Shown: positions 32,577-43,025, numbered from the stretch's first letter. The stretch: DNA of 64,000 nucleotides from Gammaproteobacteria bacterium (GCA_027006175.1 JALTKS010000006.1:1-64000); one strand, 5' to 3'. Notes: generated by a model from the letters alone, not told the origin. A program made the numbers and translations.

Positions 32577-33110
32577 GTGCTTAATTATTTACAAAAAACA
32601 GTCATAGTCATGTTGCTTTCCATAACGGGGTTGCAAGCGGATACTACACGCGATCCTTATGAGTATTTTTTTCAACAATCGATTGGTGATTATGCAGAAG
32701 AGCTAGCGATTGCAAAAGAAGAAGGCAAAAAAGCAGTGATGCTTTTTTTTGAGCAAGATGAATGCCCTTTTTGTCACTATATGAAGAAGACCGTACTTAA
32801 CCAGCCTGAAGTGCAGGAATATTATCGCAAAAATTTTGCGATGTTTGCTATCGACATCGAGGGTGATGTTGAAATGACAGACTTTGATGGCAAGCAAATG
32901 AAAATGAAAGATTTTGCGTTTAAACTTAATCGAGTACGAGCAACGCCAGTACTTGCATTTTATGATTTGGAAGGAAAACGCATTGTCCGCTTTATCGGTA
33001 AAACCGCCGGTGTAGAAGAGTTTATGCAATTAGGGAAATTTGTCGCAGAGGGAAAATATAAAACAATGCGCTTTACCAAATATAAGCGTGAGCTGCGTAA
33101 AGCTAAATAA
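32577..33110 (+). CDS. Thioredoxin-fold protein, exported (SoxW-like)
   Basis: FFEQDECPFCHYMKKTVLNQPEVQEYYRKNF; the start codon may be GTG at 32577. Confidence 0.8.
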   Translation: MLNYLQKTVIVMLLSITGLQADTTRDPYEYFFQQSIGDYAEELAIAKEEGKKAVMLFFEQDECPFCHYMKKTVLNQPEVQEYYRKNFAMFAIDIEGDVEMTDFDGKQMKMKDFAFKLNRVRATPVLAFYDLEGKRIVRFIGKTAGVEEFMQLGKFVAEGKYKTMRFTKYKRELRKAK

Positions 33111-33128
33111 TATTAAGGGTAGTGACGG

Positions 33129-34439
33129 TTGAAATATTTTAAGTTTCCTAAGCGGCAATCGGTTCTTGCTTGCGGTTTATTCGCTATTGCTATCGTTGCC
33201 GTGGCAGATGAAGAATTTCCCGATACCATCTCATTAAATTATGCATTACAGCGAGCAGAGAGTAACCACCCGGATATCCAGCAAGCCCAGGCGGCAATCG
33301 CCCTGGCTGAATCAGAACAACTGGATGCCGAGGCATTGACCGGAACCAATGTTTCTCTACAAGGCAGACTTCGTTACATTGAACCTTATAACACCGATTT
33401 TGATAACACCCGTAATGATAGTGGTGTCAGTTTTCTCGTTGATAAAAACTTGTATGACTTCGGCCGAAGCGAATCAGCAGGGCGAGCCGCTGATTTAGCC
33501 ATTAGTGGTGAGCGTATTGCTTTAGCCAGCACTCGGAATCAACGGCGTCTTGATATTATGCGACGTTACTTTGATGTGTTGTTGGCAGACATGGCATTTC
33601 TTCGTGATGATGAAGACATGGCAACGGCATATGTGACCTTGGATAAAGCACGTGATCGTCGTGATGTTGGGCAGTTATCGGATGTTGAAGTATTAGAACT
33701 TGAAAACCGTTACCAACAAGTACGTATAAGACGTTATCGTAGTGATAATCAACAGCGTAGTACGCGAGCGGCACTCGCAATTGCAATGAATCAACCAGGA
33801 CACCTTCCTGCCACCCTGGAAAAACCGGTTTTACCCTCGCTGTCACGAAAAGTGCTTGAGTTTGAAGAGATTCAAAAAATCATCAATAAAGATAACCCTG
33901 CCGTACGTGCAGCACAGGCGCGACTTCAAGCAGCGCAATCAAGACTTCAGGCAGCCAGAGCAGATGATGGGCCTGTTTTAAGCGGTGAACTTACGTTTAA
34001 TGAAGATAACCGTGCAATTGGTTCACGTGAAAAAGCCCGCATAGGGTTAGTATTAAACGTGCCGCTTTCAACTGGTGGTAGAACGCGGGCTTTAATAGCA
34101 CGACAACAAGCCGAGCTGACCCGTGCTCGTGCAGAATTAGCGCGGCAAAAAATCTTATTGGAACAACAAGCGCTCGATATCTGGTTGGAAATATCCAACC
34201 TTAAGGCACAACGCCAACAAGCTATCGCACAACTGGATTACCGAGAACTTTATCTTGACCAACGTCGCGCGCTTTATGAACTGGAAACTGAAACTGATTT
34301 AGGCGATGCCATGGTACAAATTTCAGAAGCACAACGGTTTTTAAAACAAACAGAATTTGATATTGCTTATCGATGGGCTCAATTAGACGCATTGATGGGT
34401 AAGAAAGTCTATTCAACAGCATTACAGCAAGGAAAATGA
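33129..34439 (+). CDS. TolC-family outer membrane protein
   Basis: LNYALQRAESNHPDIQQAQAAIALAESEQLDAEAL, second OEP repeat NPAVRAAQARLQAAQSRLQAARADDGP. Confidence 0.9.
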   Translation: MKYFKFPKRQSVLACGLFAIAIVAVADEEFPDTISLNYALQRAESNHPDIQQAQAAIALAESEQLDAEALTGTNVSLQGRLRYIEPYNTDFDNTRNDSGVSFLVDKNLYDFGRSESAGRAADLAISGERIALASTRNQRRLDIMRRYFDVLLADMAFLRDDEDMATAYVTLDKARDRRDVGQLSDVEVLELENRYQQVRIRRYRSDNQQRSTRAALAIAMNQPGHLPATLEKPVLPSLSRKVLEFEEIQKIINKDNPAVRAAQARLQAAQSRLQAARADDGPVLSGELTFNEDNRAIGSREKARIGLVLNVPLSTGGRTRALIARQQAELTRARAELARQKILLEQQALDIWLEISNLKAQRQQAIAQLDYRELYLDQRRALYELETETDLGDAMVQISEAQRFLKQTEFDIAYRWAQLDALMGKKVYSTALQQGK

Positions 34440-35197
34440 CAATGAAACAATTGTATATTTTGGCTCTGTTACTCGTGTCATTCTCTAATGTGGCCTTCTC
34501 TGCCGATGTTGAAGGGAAACTGAGCTGGTCACAACGAATAGTCATGAGCACAACGGTATCAGGTGTGGTAGATGAAGTACTGGTGAGTGCAGGGGATCGC
34601 GTTAATAAAGGGGATGTTTTACTACGATTACAGGCAGATCGTTTTAAAGCCAGTTTAAACAGTGCAAAGGCAAGCAAAAGTGATGCGCAATATAAATTAA
34701 AAGAAGCGGAAAGAGAATTTGGTCGGGCACAAGAGCTTTATGATCGCACGGTATTGTCCGATAGAGATTTGCAGTTAGCTGAAAATGGTTTGGTTGCAGC
34801 TCGTGCAGAATTTGCAACGGCAAGTACACGTTACACGAATGCAAAACGTGACCTAATTGAAAGCGTTATCAAAGCACCATTTGATGGCGTTATTCTTAAG
34901 CGGTATGTGCAACCGGGGCAAACGATTATTACGCGAATGAAATCAGTGCCAATGATTAGTATCGCGGCAACAAAACCTTACCATGTTATTGGTGCCGTAA
35001 CCTCCGTTTATGCGAGTAAACTGGCAACAGGGCAAGCGGTCACTATGACCATCAACGGCAAGACGTATAATGGTATTCTGCTTTCTATTGGCTATGAACC
35101 CGTAGAAGGGACAGACACTTATCCCGTTGTTATTAGCTTTAATGCAGGTGATGATTTAATGCGGGCAGGGCAAACGGCGACGATTCATTTTCCTTAG
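34436..35197 (+). CDS. HlyD/RND-type periplasmic adaptor subunit
   Basis: VSGVVDEVLVSAGDRVNKGDVLLRLQADRFKA, IKAPFDGVILKRYVQPGQTI. Confidence 0.9.
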   Translation: MTMKQLYILALLLVSFSNVAFSADVEGKLSWSQRIVMSTTVSGVVDEVLVSAGDRVNKGDVLLRLQADRFKASLNSAKASKSDAQYKLKEAEREFGRAQELYDRTVLSDRDLQLAENGLVAARAEFATASTRYTNAKRDLIESVIKAPFDGVILKRYVQPGQTIITRMKSVPMISIAATKPYHVIGAVTSVYASKLATGQAVTMTINGKTYNGILLSIGYEPVEGTDTYPVVISFNAGDDLMRAGQTATIHFP

Positions 35198-35211
35198 GTG
35201 TGAGCAATAGT

Positions 35212-36222
35212 TTAGTCTTGATGATCCTTGTTATTTGTTAATAATATGCTAAATGGTAACAGTATATAATGATAAGTATAGCGCGATATTTTATCTGAAC
35301 TTAGGAAAATAGTTAATAACATTGACGAAAATAATGCAATTAGTAGCGATGAAAATACTGAAATTTCATTTAAGAAATTTAGAGCACCAAACGTTAATAT
35401 TATTTTAATTATGAAACCGTGCCATACATAAATATATAAAGAATTTTTTCCTCTATTACTAATCCATAATTTTGTTTTTGGAATAAGAAATAGAACCGCT
35501 ATTGATGTGGTTAGTGAGAAAGATAGCAATAATAATCTTATCAAGGCTGTATACCAATAATCATAACCAAGTTGGCTATATGACCAGCTTCCATAAAGCC
35601 ACTGGGGTTGAATATCATTGATTAAAATAAATATTAAGAAATTTGCAAAGAGCATGCTTAACCAAAATATTTTTGGTAATTTTAATAAAGTTAAATTCGT
35701 TAATATATTAGGAAATATCTTATGGCCAATTATAAAAAAAGGGAAAAAATATAATGTTCTTGAAAGCCCTAGAAAATAGTTTATTGATGAGAAATAACCA
35801 GCTAAAAGGGCGAGGAAAACGGCAATAAAGACAGGAAACCGGAAACTCATAAATACAGGTAGAATCAATCTCCAAATAAATAAACTGAACAGAAACCATA
35901 AAATCCAATACGGCTGAAAACTTCTTGTGTAATCACTTATTTCCCCTTCAATAAAATAATTTAGAGATTCGTATAACACAGTAAATACTATTAGTGGAGT
36001 TAATATGTTTTTAATTAGTTTTTTAATGCTATCGTTTGAAGGAATTGTTTTCGATAGAATTCCTGAAATTATTACAAACACAGGTATATGAAAAGAGTAT
36101 ATGCTCAAATAAATACTCTCAAGTGCCATGCTTTGAGTAATCAGGGGTTCAATTATGTGCCCAAATACAACTAAAAATACCATTAAAAATTTTGCATTAT
36201 CAAACAAGTAATTTCGATTCAT
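35212..36222 (-). CDS. Acyltransferase family 3 (OafA/WecH-like) membrane protein
   Basis: NRNYLFDNAKFLMVFLVVFGHIIEP...FHIPVFVIISGIL...ILWFLFSLFIWRL; ~10 TMs; clearly AT-rich. Confidence 0.85.
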   Translation of the reverse strand: MNRNYLFDNAKFLMVFLVVFGHIIEPLITQSMALESIYLSIYSFHIPVFVIISGILSKTIPSNDSIKKLIKNILTPLIVFTVLYESLNYFIEGEISDYTRSFQPYWILWFLFSLFIWRLILPVFMSFRFPVFIAVFLALLAGYFSSINYFLGLSRTLYFFPFFIIGHKIFPNILTNLTLLKLPKIFWLSMLFANFLIFILINDIQPQWLYGSWSYSQLGYDYWYTALIRLLLLSFSLTTSIAVLFLIPKTKLWISNRGKNSLYIYVWHGFIIKIILTFGALNFLNEISVFSSLLIALFSSMLLTIFLSSDKISRYTYHYILLPFSILLTNNKDHQD

Positions 36223-36369
36223 CTCAATCTTCTAACCCTTCAACTAAAAAATTAGTGGCTCTCTGTTTGGTTTTCAACCTATCATAAAAATCAAGCGGTG
36301 ATACCGAGTGGATTAATTTCTGCATGTGATAGGGCTAATGCATAAGGAGAAGCCTGAAATCTGATTAGG

Positions 36370-36933
36370 CTATCTTTTATACCAGCGGTCGCTCAAGGCA
36401 TTAAGTACTTTGTTTGAATATCGTTTACTTCCAAGGCTGCCATTGTAGCGTGCGAGGCCTCGGACCAGGTCACCTTTTTCTTTATCTAAATAGTGCCGAA
36501 GAATGGTACAGCCAAAGCGTAAATTTGTGCGAGGGTGAAATAAGTCATCGTTAGGTTTGCCGATTTCTTTGAGCCAGAAAGGCATGATCTGCATTAGTCC
36601 ACGTGCACCAACTCTCGAGATTGCCCAACGATTAAAGTTACTTTCAACTTCAATGACCGATAGCACTAACTCAGGGGCAAGTTTTGCGCGGTTAGCTTCG
36701 TAGTGGATCTGTTTGAGTAATCGTAATCGTTTGCGGTGATCGGGCATTCTCTTTTTTAATCGACTCGACATATCGAGCAACCATACTTCTGCATCGAAAC
36801 GATCTTCGAAACTATCGGCGCTATTGATGGCTTTAGTCAGAAGTGAGCGTAGTTCTGGATCAGGGCGTTCAGTTGTTGAAGCATGCAAGCTACTCCACGC
36901 AAATAATAAAATAAGTAAAAATGGTTTGTACAT
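36370..36933 (-). CDS. Lytic transglycosylase (SLT domain)
   Basis: APELVLSVIEVESNFNRWAISRVGARGLMQIMPFW...NLRFGCTILRHYL. Confidence 0.9.
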   Translation of the reverse strand: MYKPFLLILLFAWSSLHASTTERPDPELRSLLTKAINSADSFEDRFDAEVWLLDMSSRLKKRMPDHRKRLRLLKQIHYEANRAKLAPELVLSVIEVESNFNRWAISRVGARGLMQIMPFWLKEIGKPNDDLFHPRTNLRFGCTILRHYLDKEKGDLVRGLARYNGSLGSKRYSNKVLNALSDRWYKR

Positions 36934-36959
36934 AATCGAACCCTGTTTACTTCATTTAA

Positions 36960-38669
36960 CTACGAACCCATTTTATCCTTAAGAAAGTCGATGATACCTT
37001 CAAGTGGTGTATCAATACTATCGCTATCACGGCGACCTTTGTACTCTACCATGCCCGCATCCAGGCCACGATCGCCAAGTACCAGGCGATGTGGAATACC
37101 GATTAATTCCATGTCAGCGAACATAACGCCTGGACGTTCTTTTCTGTCATCAAGCAGGACATCAAAACCGGCTTGTTTTAATTCAGTATAGAGTATTTCT
37201 ACGGCTTCGCGCAGACGTTCTGACTTGTGCATATTCATGGGTAAGATACTGACATGGAAAGGCGCAATGGCATCTGGCCAGATGATGCCTTTGTCGTCGT
37301 GGTTTTGCTCAATTGCAGCAGCGACCACACGTGTTACACCTATACCGTAACAGCCCATTGTCATGATTTGTTGTTTGCCATTTTCATTGAGTACGTTAGC
37401 GTTCATTGCCGCGCTGTATTTATCGCCGAGTTGGAAAATATGCCCAACTTCAATACCACGAGCGATACTCAAATTACCTTCGCCATCGGGGCTGATATCG
37501 CCATCAACGACATTACGAATATCGATGCAGTCTGGTTCATCAAGATCTCGTCCCCAGTTAACGCCGGTAAGATGTTGTCCATCTTTATTCGCACCACAGA
37601 TAAAATCGGCAACATGTGCCGCACTATGATCAACCAGCACTAAAATATCCAGACCAACCGGACCAATTGAACCGACCTTGCAGCCAAGTTCTTTGGCAAT
37701 ACGGGCTTCGTCTGCCATTACAAGTGGCTCAGCAATGGCGGGATGTTTAATGGCTTTTATATCATTAAGTTCGTGATCACCGCGTAGAACCAATGCGACA
37801 AGAGAGTCATCAACCCCTTCGACAATCAGTGTTTTCAAACACTGACTCGCTTCAACTTTAAGAAAGGCACTGACTTCTTCAATACTGTGTTGCTTGGGTG
37901 TATCAACCGTTGTCATCTCCTGACTTGCTGCAGGTCGCTCACCGACAGGCGGTAGTGCTTCAGCAAGTTCTACGTTAGCGGCATAATCACTGCCATCACT
38001 AAAAGCAATTGCGTCTTCTCCGGATTCCGCGAGAACGTGAAACTCATGAGACAAAGCGCCGCCAATACTGCCAGAATCTGCATTAACAGGGCGAAACTTG
38101 AGTCCAAACCGAGTAAATATACGTGTGTAGGCTTCGTGCATTCGTGCATAGGTTGCGTCAAGCGAGGCATTATCGAGATGAAAGGAATAGGCATCTTTCA
38201 TGATAAATTCACGTGAGCGCATTACACCAAAACGGGGGCGAATTTCATCGCGGAATTTCGTTTGAATTTGAAAAAAAGTAGCCGGCAACTGACGGTAACT
38301 ACGAAGCTCACGACGAATCATGTCGGTGATGATTTCTTCGTGAGTAGGACCGAGACAGAATTCACGACTATGGCGATCACGCATTCTCAGTAATTCAGGA
38401 CCATATTGATCCCAACGACCTGATTCTTCCCATAACTCGGCAGGCTGAACAACGGGCATTAATACTTCTTGTGCACCGGCTGCTTCCATCTCTTCACGAA
38501 TAATAGCCTCAACCTTGCGAAGCACACGAAGTCCCATGGGAAGCCAGTTGTAGAGGCCAGCAGCCATTTTGCGGACTAATCCGGCACGAATCATCAGCTG
38601 ATGGCTAATAATCTCAGCATCAGCGGGGGTTTCCTTAACGGTGGCGAGGAGGAATTGGGAGGTGCGCAT
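36960..38669 (-). CDS. proS: Prolyl-tRNA synthetase
   Basis: [50 protein letters not shown]; YbaK-like insertion domain. Confidence 0.97.
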   Translation of the reverse strand: MRTSQFLLATVKETPADAEIISHQLMIRAGLVRKMAAGLYNWLPMGLRVLRKVEAIIREEMEAAGAQEVLMPVVQPAELWEESGRWDQYGPELLRMRDRHSREFCLGPTHEEIITDMIRRELRSYRQLPATFFQIQTKFRDEIRPRFGVMRSREFIMKDAYSFHLDNASLDATYARMHEAYTRIFTRFGLKFRPVNADSGSIGGALSHEFHVLAESGEDAIAFSDGSDYAANVELAEALPPVGERPAASQEMTTVDTPKQHSIEEVSAFLKVEASQCLKTLIVEGVDDSLVALVLRGDHELNDIKAIKHPAIAEPLVMADEARIAKELGCKVGSIGPVGLDILVLVDHSAAHVADFICGANKDGQHLTGVNWGRDLDEPDCIDIRNVVDGDISPDGEGNLSIARGIEVGHIFQLGDKYSAAMNANVLNENGKQQIMTMGCYGIGVTRVVAAAIEQNHDDKGIIWPDAIAPFHVSILPMNMHKSERLREAVEILYTELKQAGFDVLLDDRKERPGVMFADMELIGIPHRLVLGDRGLDAGMVEYKGRRDSDSIDTPLEGIIDFLKDKMGS

Positions 38670-38711
38670 AATCGAGCTTCTTTCTAAAGAATGATAAAGG
38701 TCGATATTCTA

Positions 38712-38984
38712 CTATTTTGGGGCGGCAGGTGCATCCATTACATTCCAGTCATCCCGTACTTTTATTTTTTCGTACAAGGTGCCATCACTGGGAGGCTCCT
38801 GAGTTAACTGCCAGGCACCGTCCTTTGACTTCCACTTGTATCCATAGCTGACGTGATTTTTTACACCGGTATCATAGAGAAGCTGATTATTAACGAATTT
38901 TTTAACGTCCGGGTTAAAAAAATACCCCGCGACAGCCGCAATAATGAGTAGAAAAATGAGCGCCATGAAGCCTTTCATAATCAC
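38712..38984 (-). CDS. Small DUF4124-like membrane-anchored protein
   Basis: N-terminal TM; YGYKWKSKDGAWQLTQEPPSDG. Confidence 0.6.
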   Translation of the reverse strand: MIMKGFMALIFLLIIAAVAGYFFNPDVKKFVNNQLLYDTGVKNHVSYGYKWKSKDGAWQLTQEPPSDGTLYEKIKVRDDWNVMDAPAAPK

Positions 38985-39079
38985 ACCTTGTGAATATTGT
39001 CAGGTATGCAGTTTAGCAAAAGAATGCCAAAGGCTAAAAATTAAGTGTATCTCAATATGAAAATGTTGAGAGGATGTAT

Positions 39080-39634
39080 TTAAACTGGATGGGCGTTGAC
39101 GCGTTTCCTGCGTTGAGAAAAACCAAACAAGCCAAGGATGGCAGAACCAAATAACCAGGCAGCGGCAGGTACGGGTACCGTTGATACAACAGACGTAGGC
39201 GTACTTAATGCGTCGTAGGTGACAGAATCAAGGTAAAAAATGTTTTCATTAATAGCATCAAAAATTCGAGTTGATGTTATGTTTGTATAGGAGAATGTAT
39301 CAGATTCCAAATTATTATCCGTTTCTACAAAGTTGAAAGAGCTTAGTTGGTAGTCAGGTGTAATATTAATGTTGGCTGAAACTGATGTATCACTCAGGTT
39401 AAACATTCCCAGGTTTGTCAGGTTTGTCCATTCACGAGAAATAAAATCGCTGTCACTAAATGTCATCGCGTTATTGGTGTCATTAGCGAAGGTCAATGTT
39501 AGTAGTGTGCCTACAGCATTATTACTCGCTGAATCTTGAACAAACGTTACTGATAGTGATGCTGCATTAGCTTGAAGCACAACCAACATAAGCGCTGCGA
39601 CAGGAATGAGTTTACGTTTTATTATTTTGAACAT
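39080..39634 (-). CDS. VPxPA/PEP-CTERM-type sorting-signal protein
   Basis: Signal peptide; C-terminal VPVPAAAWLFGSAILGLFGFSQRRKR. Confidence 0.8.
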   Translation of the reverse strand: MFKIIKRKLIPVAALMLVVLQANAASLSVTFVQDSASNNAVGTLLTLTFANDTNNAMTFSDSDFISREWTNLTNLGMFNLSDTSVSANINITPDYQLSSFNFVETDNNLESDTFSYTNITSTRIFDAINENIFYLDSVTYDALSTPTSVVSTVPVPAAAWLFGSAILGLFGFSQRRKRVNAHPV

Positions 39635-39754
39635 ATTGTCATTTCAACCTTAAGTATCTGGATACATTATACCCCGTCCTTAGAGTTAGCTGACATAATA
39701 GGTTAAAAGTTAACCCAATATCTATGACCCGAATGGGTCATTTTTCGGGCTTAT

Positions 39755-39894
39755 AGCCAGAAACTCATGAATTTCCTACTCAAACTCTCCGTCAGTTTCT
39801 TCATAAACCTGTTGCGAGGATACTCACTAGCAAGACAATGACCATTCAGTCGTCCGCAGGATTGTGTTCCGTGTATTGTTTTACTTTTTATGAG
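39755..39894 (-). pseudogene. Internally deleted, diverged fragment of the cytochrome b561-type gene at 42408-43025
   Basis: 39755-39803 aligns to 42519-42568 (AGCCAGAAAyTCATGAATTTCCT...TTCTTCAT); 39807-39894 aligns to 42682-42766 (CCTGTTGCGAGGATACTCACTAGCA...CAATGACCAT...ATTGTG...TGTATTGTTT). Confidence 0.85.
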
Positions 39895-40031
39895 TTCCTT
39901 ATCTGTAATTAAGAATTAAACTATATTTATCAGTAGCTTGTGTGTTAGCAACAATATATTTAGTGTGGGCATTGACAGTGAATTTAAGTTGTGGAAATAT
40001 GCTTCCTTTTAATTAAGGCGAAATAATTTTT

Positions 40032-42368
40032 ATGCGGCGGTTGTTTGTTTTACCGGTTTTTTTATTAATTGTTAGTCAGTTAGCGGGTTGTGCAAATCTG
40101 GGTGCAACATCAGCAATTCTATCAAATACTCAGGAAGACTATATTCGGAGTCAGGGTGGGCGAAGTGTTTTCAACAAGTTGGGCCCCAAAGACATGGCTA
40201 TTCATTGCAGCATGTATGCGCAAGTTGCCGATCTGGACGGTGCATCCGAGTGCAGTAAACATCTTATTGACCGTTTCAAAGACAGCAAGGAAAAAGAGGT
40301 TCTATATCACGTCATTTCCACTGGATATCTGATCCGAGCATTTTCTGAAATGGAGCAGGGCAAGTATTCACAAGCCATTGAGACGGCCGATGAGGCTATT
40401 CGCCTTATTAAAAAATATAACCTGGACAAAAATGAAAGCGGTATATTCAGCTCGAATTTTGGCCCGTTCTTTTTGCGCAGCAAATATGACATGCATGACT
40501 TTAAAGCCATTGCCTATTTTCGTATGGGGGATAAGGCGAAGGCAGAAGAGGAATTAAAAAAAGTTTCTTTAACGCTGGATAACCTGGATGAGCTGGTTAA
40601 TGGTCTGGCATTTATGAAGGATGCTGTTATCAATGGTCTGGCTCGAACTTATGCGCTAATGGGGCGTTATATCGAGGCAGCGGAACTATACGTTAAAGAT
40701 GATTCATTATCTGCCAGCGAGATTATTAAAAAGAGGGAGCGAAATGTATTACTGGTTGTAGAACTGCATAAGCTTCTGGATGTGTCGTTATTCTACATTG
40801 CAAAAGCAGATCTTGAGAAAGGTAATTACAAGCGGTCACTGGCTTTATTTAAAGAACTGGAATCGTATGCTTCTATTACAAGAATGCCGGTGCTGTACTG
40901 GATGTACTGGTATGAATATGGCAATTTGTTATTGACACTGAGCGATGTAGATAATGCCATTGGAAAATTAAAAAAAGCGGTTGAGGTCATAGAGAGACAG
41001 CGTTCAACACTCAAGACAGAGATCGGCAAGATCGGTTTCATTGGCGATAAACAAAAAGTTTATTCATTGCTGATATCGCTACTACTCAAGCAACATCAAT
41101 ACGGAGATGCCTTTGTTTTTGCTGAAAGGGCGAAATCCAGAGCATTGGTTGATCTGTTGGCAGAGAAAAAACAGATTCGTGGTGGTCCAATAAAAGATGT
41201 CAAAAAAGCGCAGCGTATCATTGCCGATATTACACTGGCAGAAGCGAAATTTGCGCGACTAAGAAAACCTGAGGAAGGTAGCGCAGAAAGAGCACTTATT
41301 CTGAAGAAAAAACAGGAATTGAAAAAATTCAGTCCAGAACTCGCTTCTCTGGTTAGTGTTGATGCACCTGATCTTGGCACCATACAATCGTTGTTACCAG
41401 AAAAAGAAGTATTGATTGAATATTATGCCAATAATAATGATCTATATGCATTTGTGGTGACCCGTAATCATGTACAGGGTGTCAGGTTGAATGGAGAAAA
41501 ATTACATAAAGCAGTTGCTATATTCAGAAGGTCACTACAGCATCGGCGTCATTCGTTTAAAAGATTCAGTAAGGCGCTCTATGCCAGATTAATTGAGCCG
41601 CTAATGTCTAAGGGGACGTTTAAGTACAAGAATCTTACTATTGTTCCTCATGGGCCTTTGCATTACCTCCCTTTTAATGTGCTGACAACCGGTAAGAAAT
41701 ACCTTCTTGATGAATATAACATACGGATTTTACCAAGTGCTTCTGTTCTGGCATATCTGGGTAAAAAAGTTAATCCTAAAGACGGCATTATGGTTATTGG
41801 TAACCCTGATCTTCATGATAAGTCTCTTGATTTACCTGGCGCGGAAAAAGAGGCCAAAGCTATCGCCAGATTAGAAAACAGATCAACGTTACTGTTACGA
41901 AACAAAGCAACAGAAATGGTTGTTAAAAAGCAGATGGGTAAATTTGAAAAAATTCATATTGCTTCTCATGGAGTCTTTAATCCTGATTCACCTCTTGCTT
42001 CTGGTTTATTGCTCACCAGGGATGCGGGGAGTGATGGAATACTTACCGTAAATGAAGTTTTTGATCTTCGGCTTAATGCTAATCTGGTAACATTATCGGC
42101 ATGTGAAACAGCTCTTGGTAATATTTCAAGTGGTGATGATATCGTTGGCCTTACACGTGCGTTCTTGTATGCCGGAGCAAGAAGTATCGTTTCCAGTTTA
42201 TGGAAAGTTGATGATAAAGCAACAAGTCTGCTTATGAAGAGTTATTATGAACTACAGAAAAATAACGATAAACGCACTGCTTTACGCAAGGCACAGCTCA
42301 AAGTCAGGAGAAAATTCAGTCATCCTTTTTATTGGGCTGCTTTCGAGTTAACAGGTTCAGCTATTTAA
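40032..42368 (+). CDS. TPR-CHAT domain lipoprotein (caspase-like peptidase family)
   Basis: Lipobox VSQLAGCAN; TPR-like helices; CHAT His motif IHIASHGVFNPDSPLASGLLL and Cys motif LVTLSACETALG...GDDIVGLTRAFLYAGARSIVSSLWKVDD. Confidence 0.93.
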   Translation: MRRLFVLPVFLLIVSQLAGCANLGATSAILSNTQEDYIRSQGGRSVFNKLGPKDMAIHCSMYAQVADLDGASECSKHLIDRFKDSKEKEVLYHVISTGYLIRAFSEMEQGKYSQAIETADEAIRLIKKYNLDKNESGIFSSNFGPFFLRSKYDMHDFKAIAYFRMGDKAKAEEELKKVSLTLDNLDELVNGLAFMKDAVINGLARTYALMGRYIEAAELYVKDDSLSASEIIKKRERNVLLVVELHKLLDVSLFYIAKADLEKGNYKRSLALFKELESYASITRMPVLYWMYWYEYGNLLLTLSDVDNAIGKLKKAVEVIERQRSTLKTEIGKIGFIGDKQKVYSLLISLLLKQHQYGDAFVFAERAKSRALVDLLAEKKQIRGGPIKDVKKAQRIIADITLAEAKFARLRKPEEGSAERALILKKKQELKKFSPELASLVSVDAPDLGTIQSLLPEKEVLIEYYANNNDLYAFVVTRNHVQGVRLNGEKLHKAVAIFRRSLQHRRHSFKRFSKALYARLIEPLMSKGTFKYKNLTIVPHGPLHYLPFNVLTTGKKYLLDEYNIRILPSASVLAYLGKKVNPKDGIMVIGNPDLHDKSLDLPGAEKEAKAIARLENRSTLLLRNKATEMVVKKQMGKFEKIHIASHGVFNPDSPLASGLLLTRDAGSDGILTVNEVFDLRLNANLVTLSACETALGNISSGDDIVGLTRAFLYAGARSIVSSLWKVDDKATSLLMKSYYELQKNNDKRTALRKAQLKVRRKFSHPFYWAAFELTGSAI

Positions 42369-42407
42369 CAATACTCGCAATATTGATGATATTGAACGTA
42401 GAAATGG

Positions 42408-43025
42408 TTAAGATTTTTTGTAGCCAGTAATCATTGATTTAATTAAATTCTGGTGATGTTTTCGGCTAGACAAGAGCACCCCACCGATGTGGAGAAATAC
42501 CAGAAAAACGGTGAAATTAGCCAGAAATTCATGAATTTCCTCCCAAAACTCCTCGTCCGCTTCTTCATCGTCATTATCGGAGACCTTAATCAAACTGGGT
42601 AATGGTGTTTGGCTGTATTCGGCACTGGAAACGGCAAGTGGACCATTACCTTCTAGTCCGTAAACTTTCAAACCACTATAGCCTGTTGCGAGGATACTCA
42701 CTAGCAGGGCAATGACCATCCAGCCGCCCGCGGGATTGTGACCAATGTATTGTTTCTCTTCATGAGTATCTTGAGAGGAAACCAATCCACGTAAATAATG
42801 AATGACAGCACGACGACCTGTGATAAATTGGCTGAATCGAGCGTATTTAGTACCGACAAGCCCCCAGATAATTCTGAATCCAATGAGTCCAATGATGTAA
42901 TAGCCGGCATAGGCATGAACAAGGTCGAGTTCTTCACCTGTTAGATAGGCAATCGTGAACATCAGCACCAGTGTCCAATGGAAAAAGCGTACCATGTAGT
43001 CCCAGACGTAAATTTGATTTTTCAT
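42408..43025 (-). CDS. Cytochrome b561/b-type domain membrane protein
   Basis: VWDYMVRFFHWTLVLMFTIAYLTGE...HAYAGYYIIGLIGFRIIWGLVGTKYARF; C-terminal LVFLHIGGVLLSSRKH. Confidence 0.9.
   Translation of the reverse strand: MKNQIYVWDYMVRFFHWTLVLMFTIAYLTGEELDLVHAYAGYYIIGLIGFRIIWGLVGTKYARFSQFITGRRAVIHYLRGLVSSQDTHEEKQYIGHNPAGGWMVIALLVSILATGYSGLKVYGLEGNGPLAVSSAEYSQTPLPSLIKVSDNDDEEADEEFWEEIHEFLANFTVFLVFLHIGGVLLSSRKHHQNLIKSMITGYKKS

Noticed and set aside
39724-39746. ATGACCC-GAAT-GGGTCAT-TTTTT hairpin next to the b561 remnant
   Set aside because: Looks like a short terminator, but no plus-strand gene precedes it; too little support to assign a function
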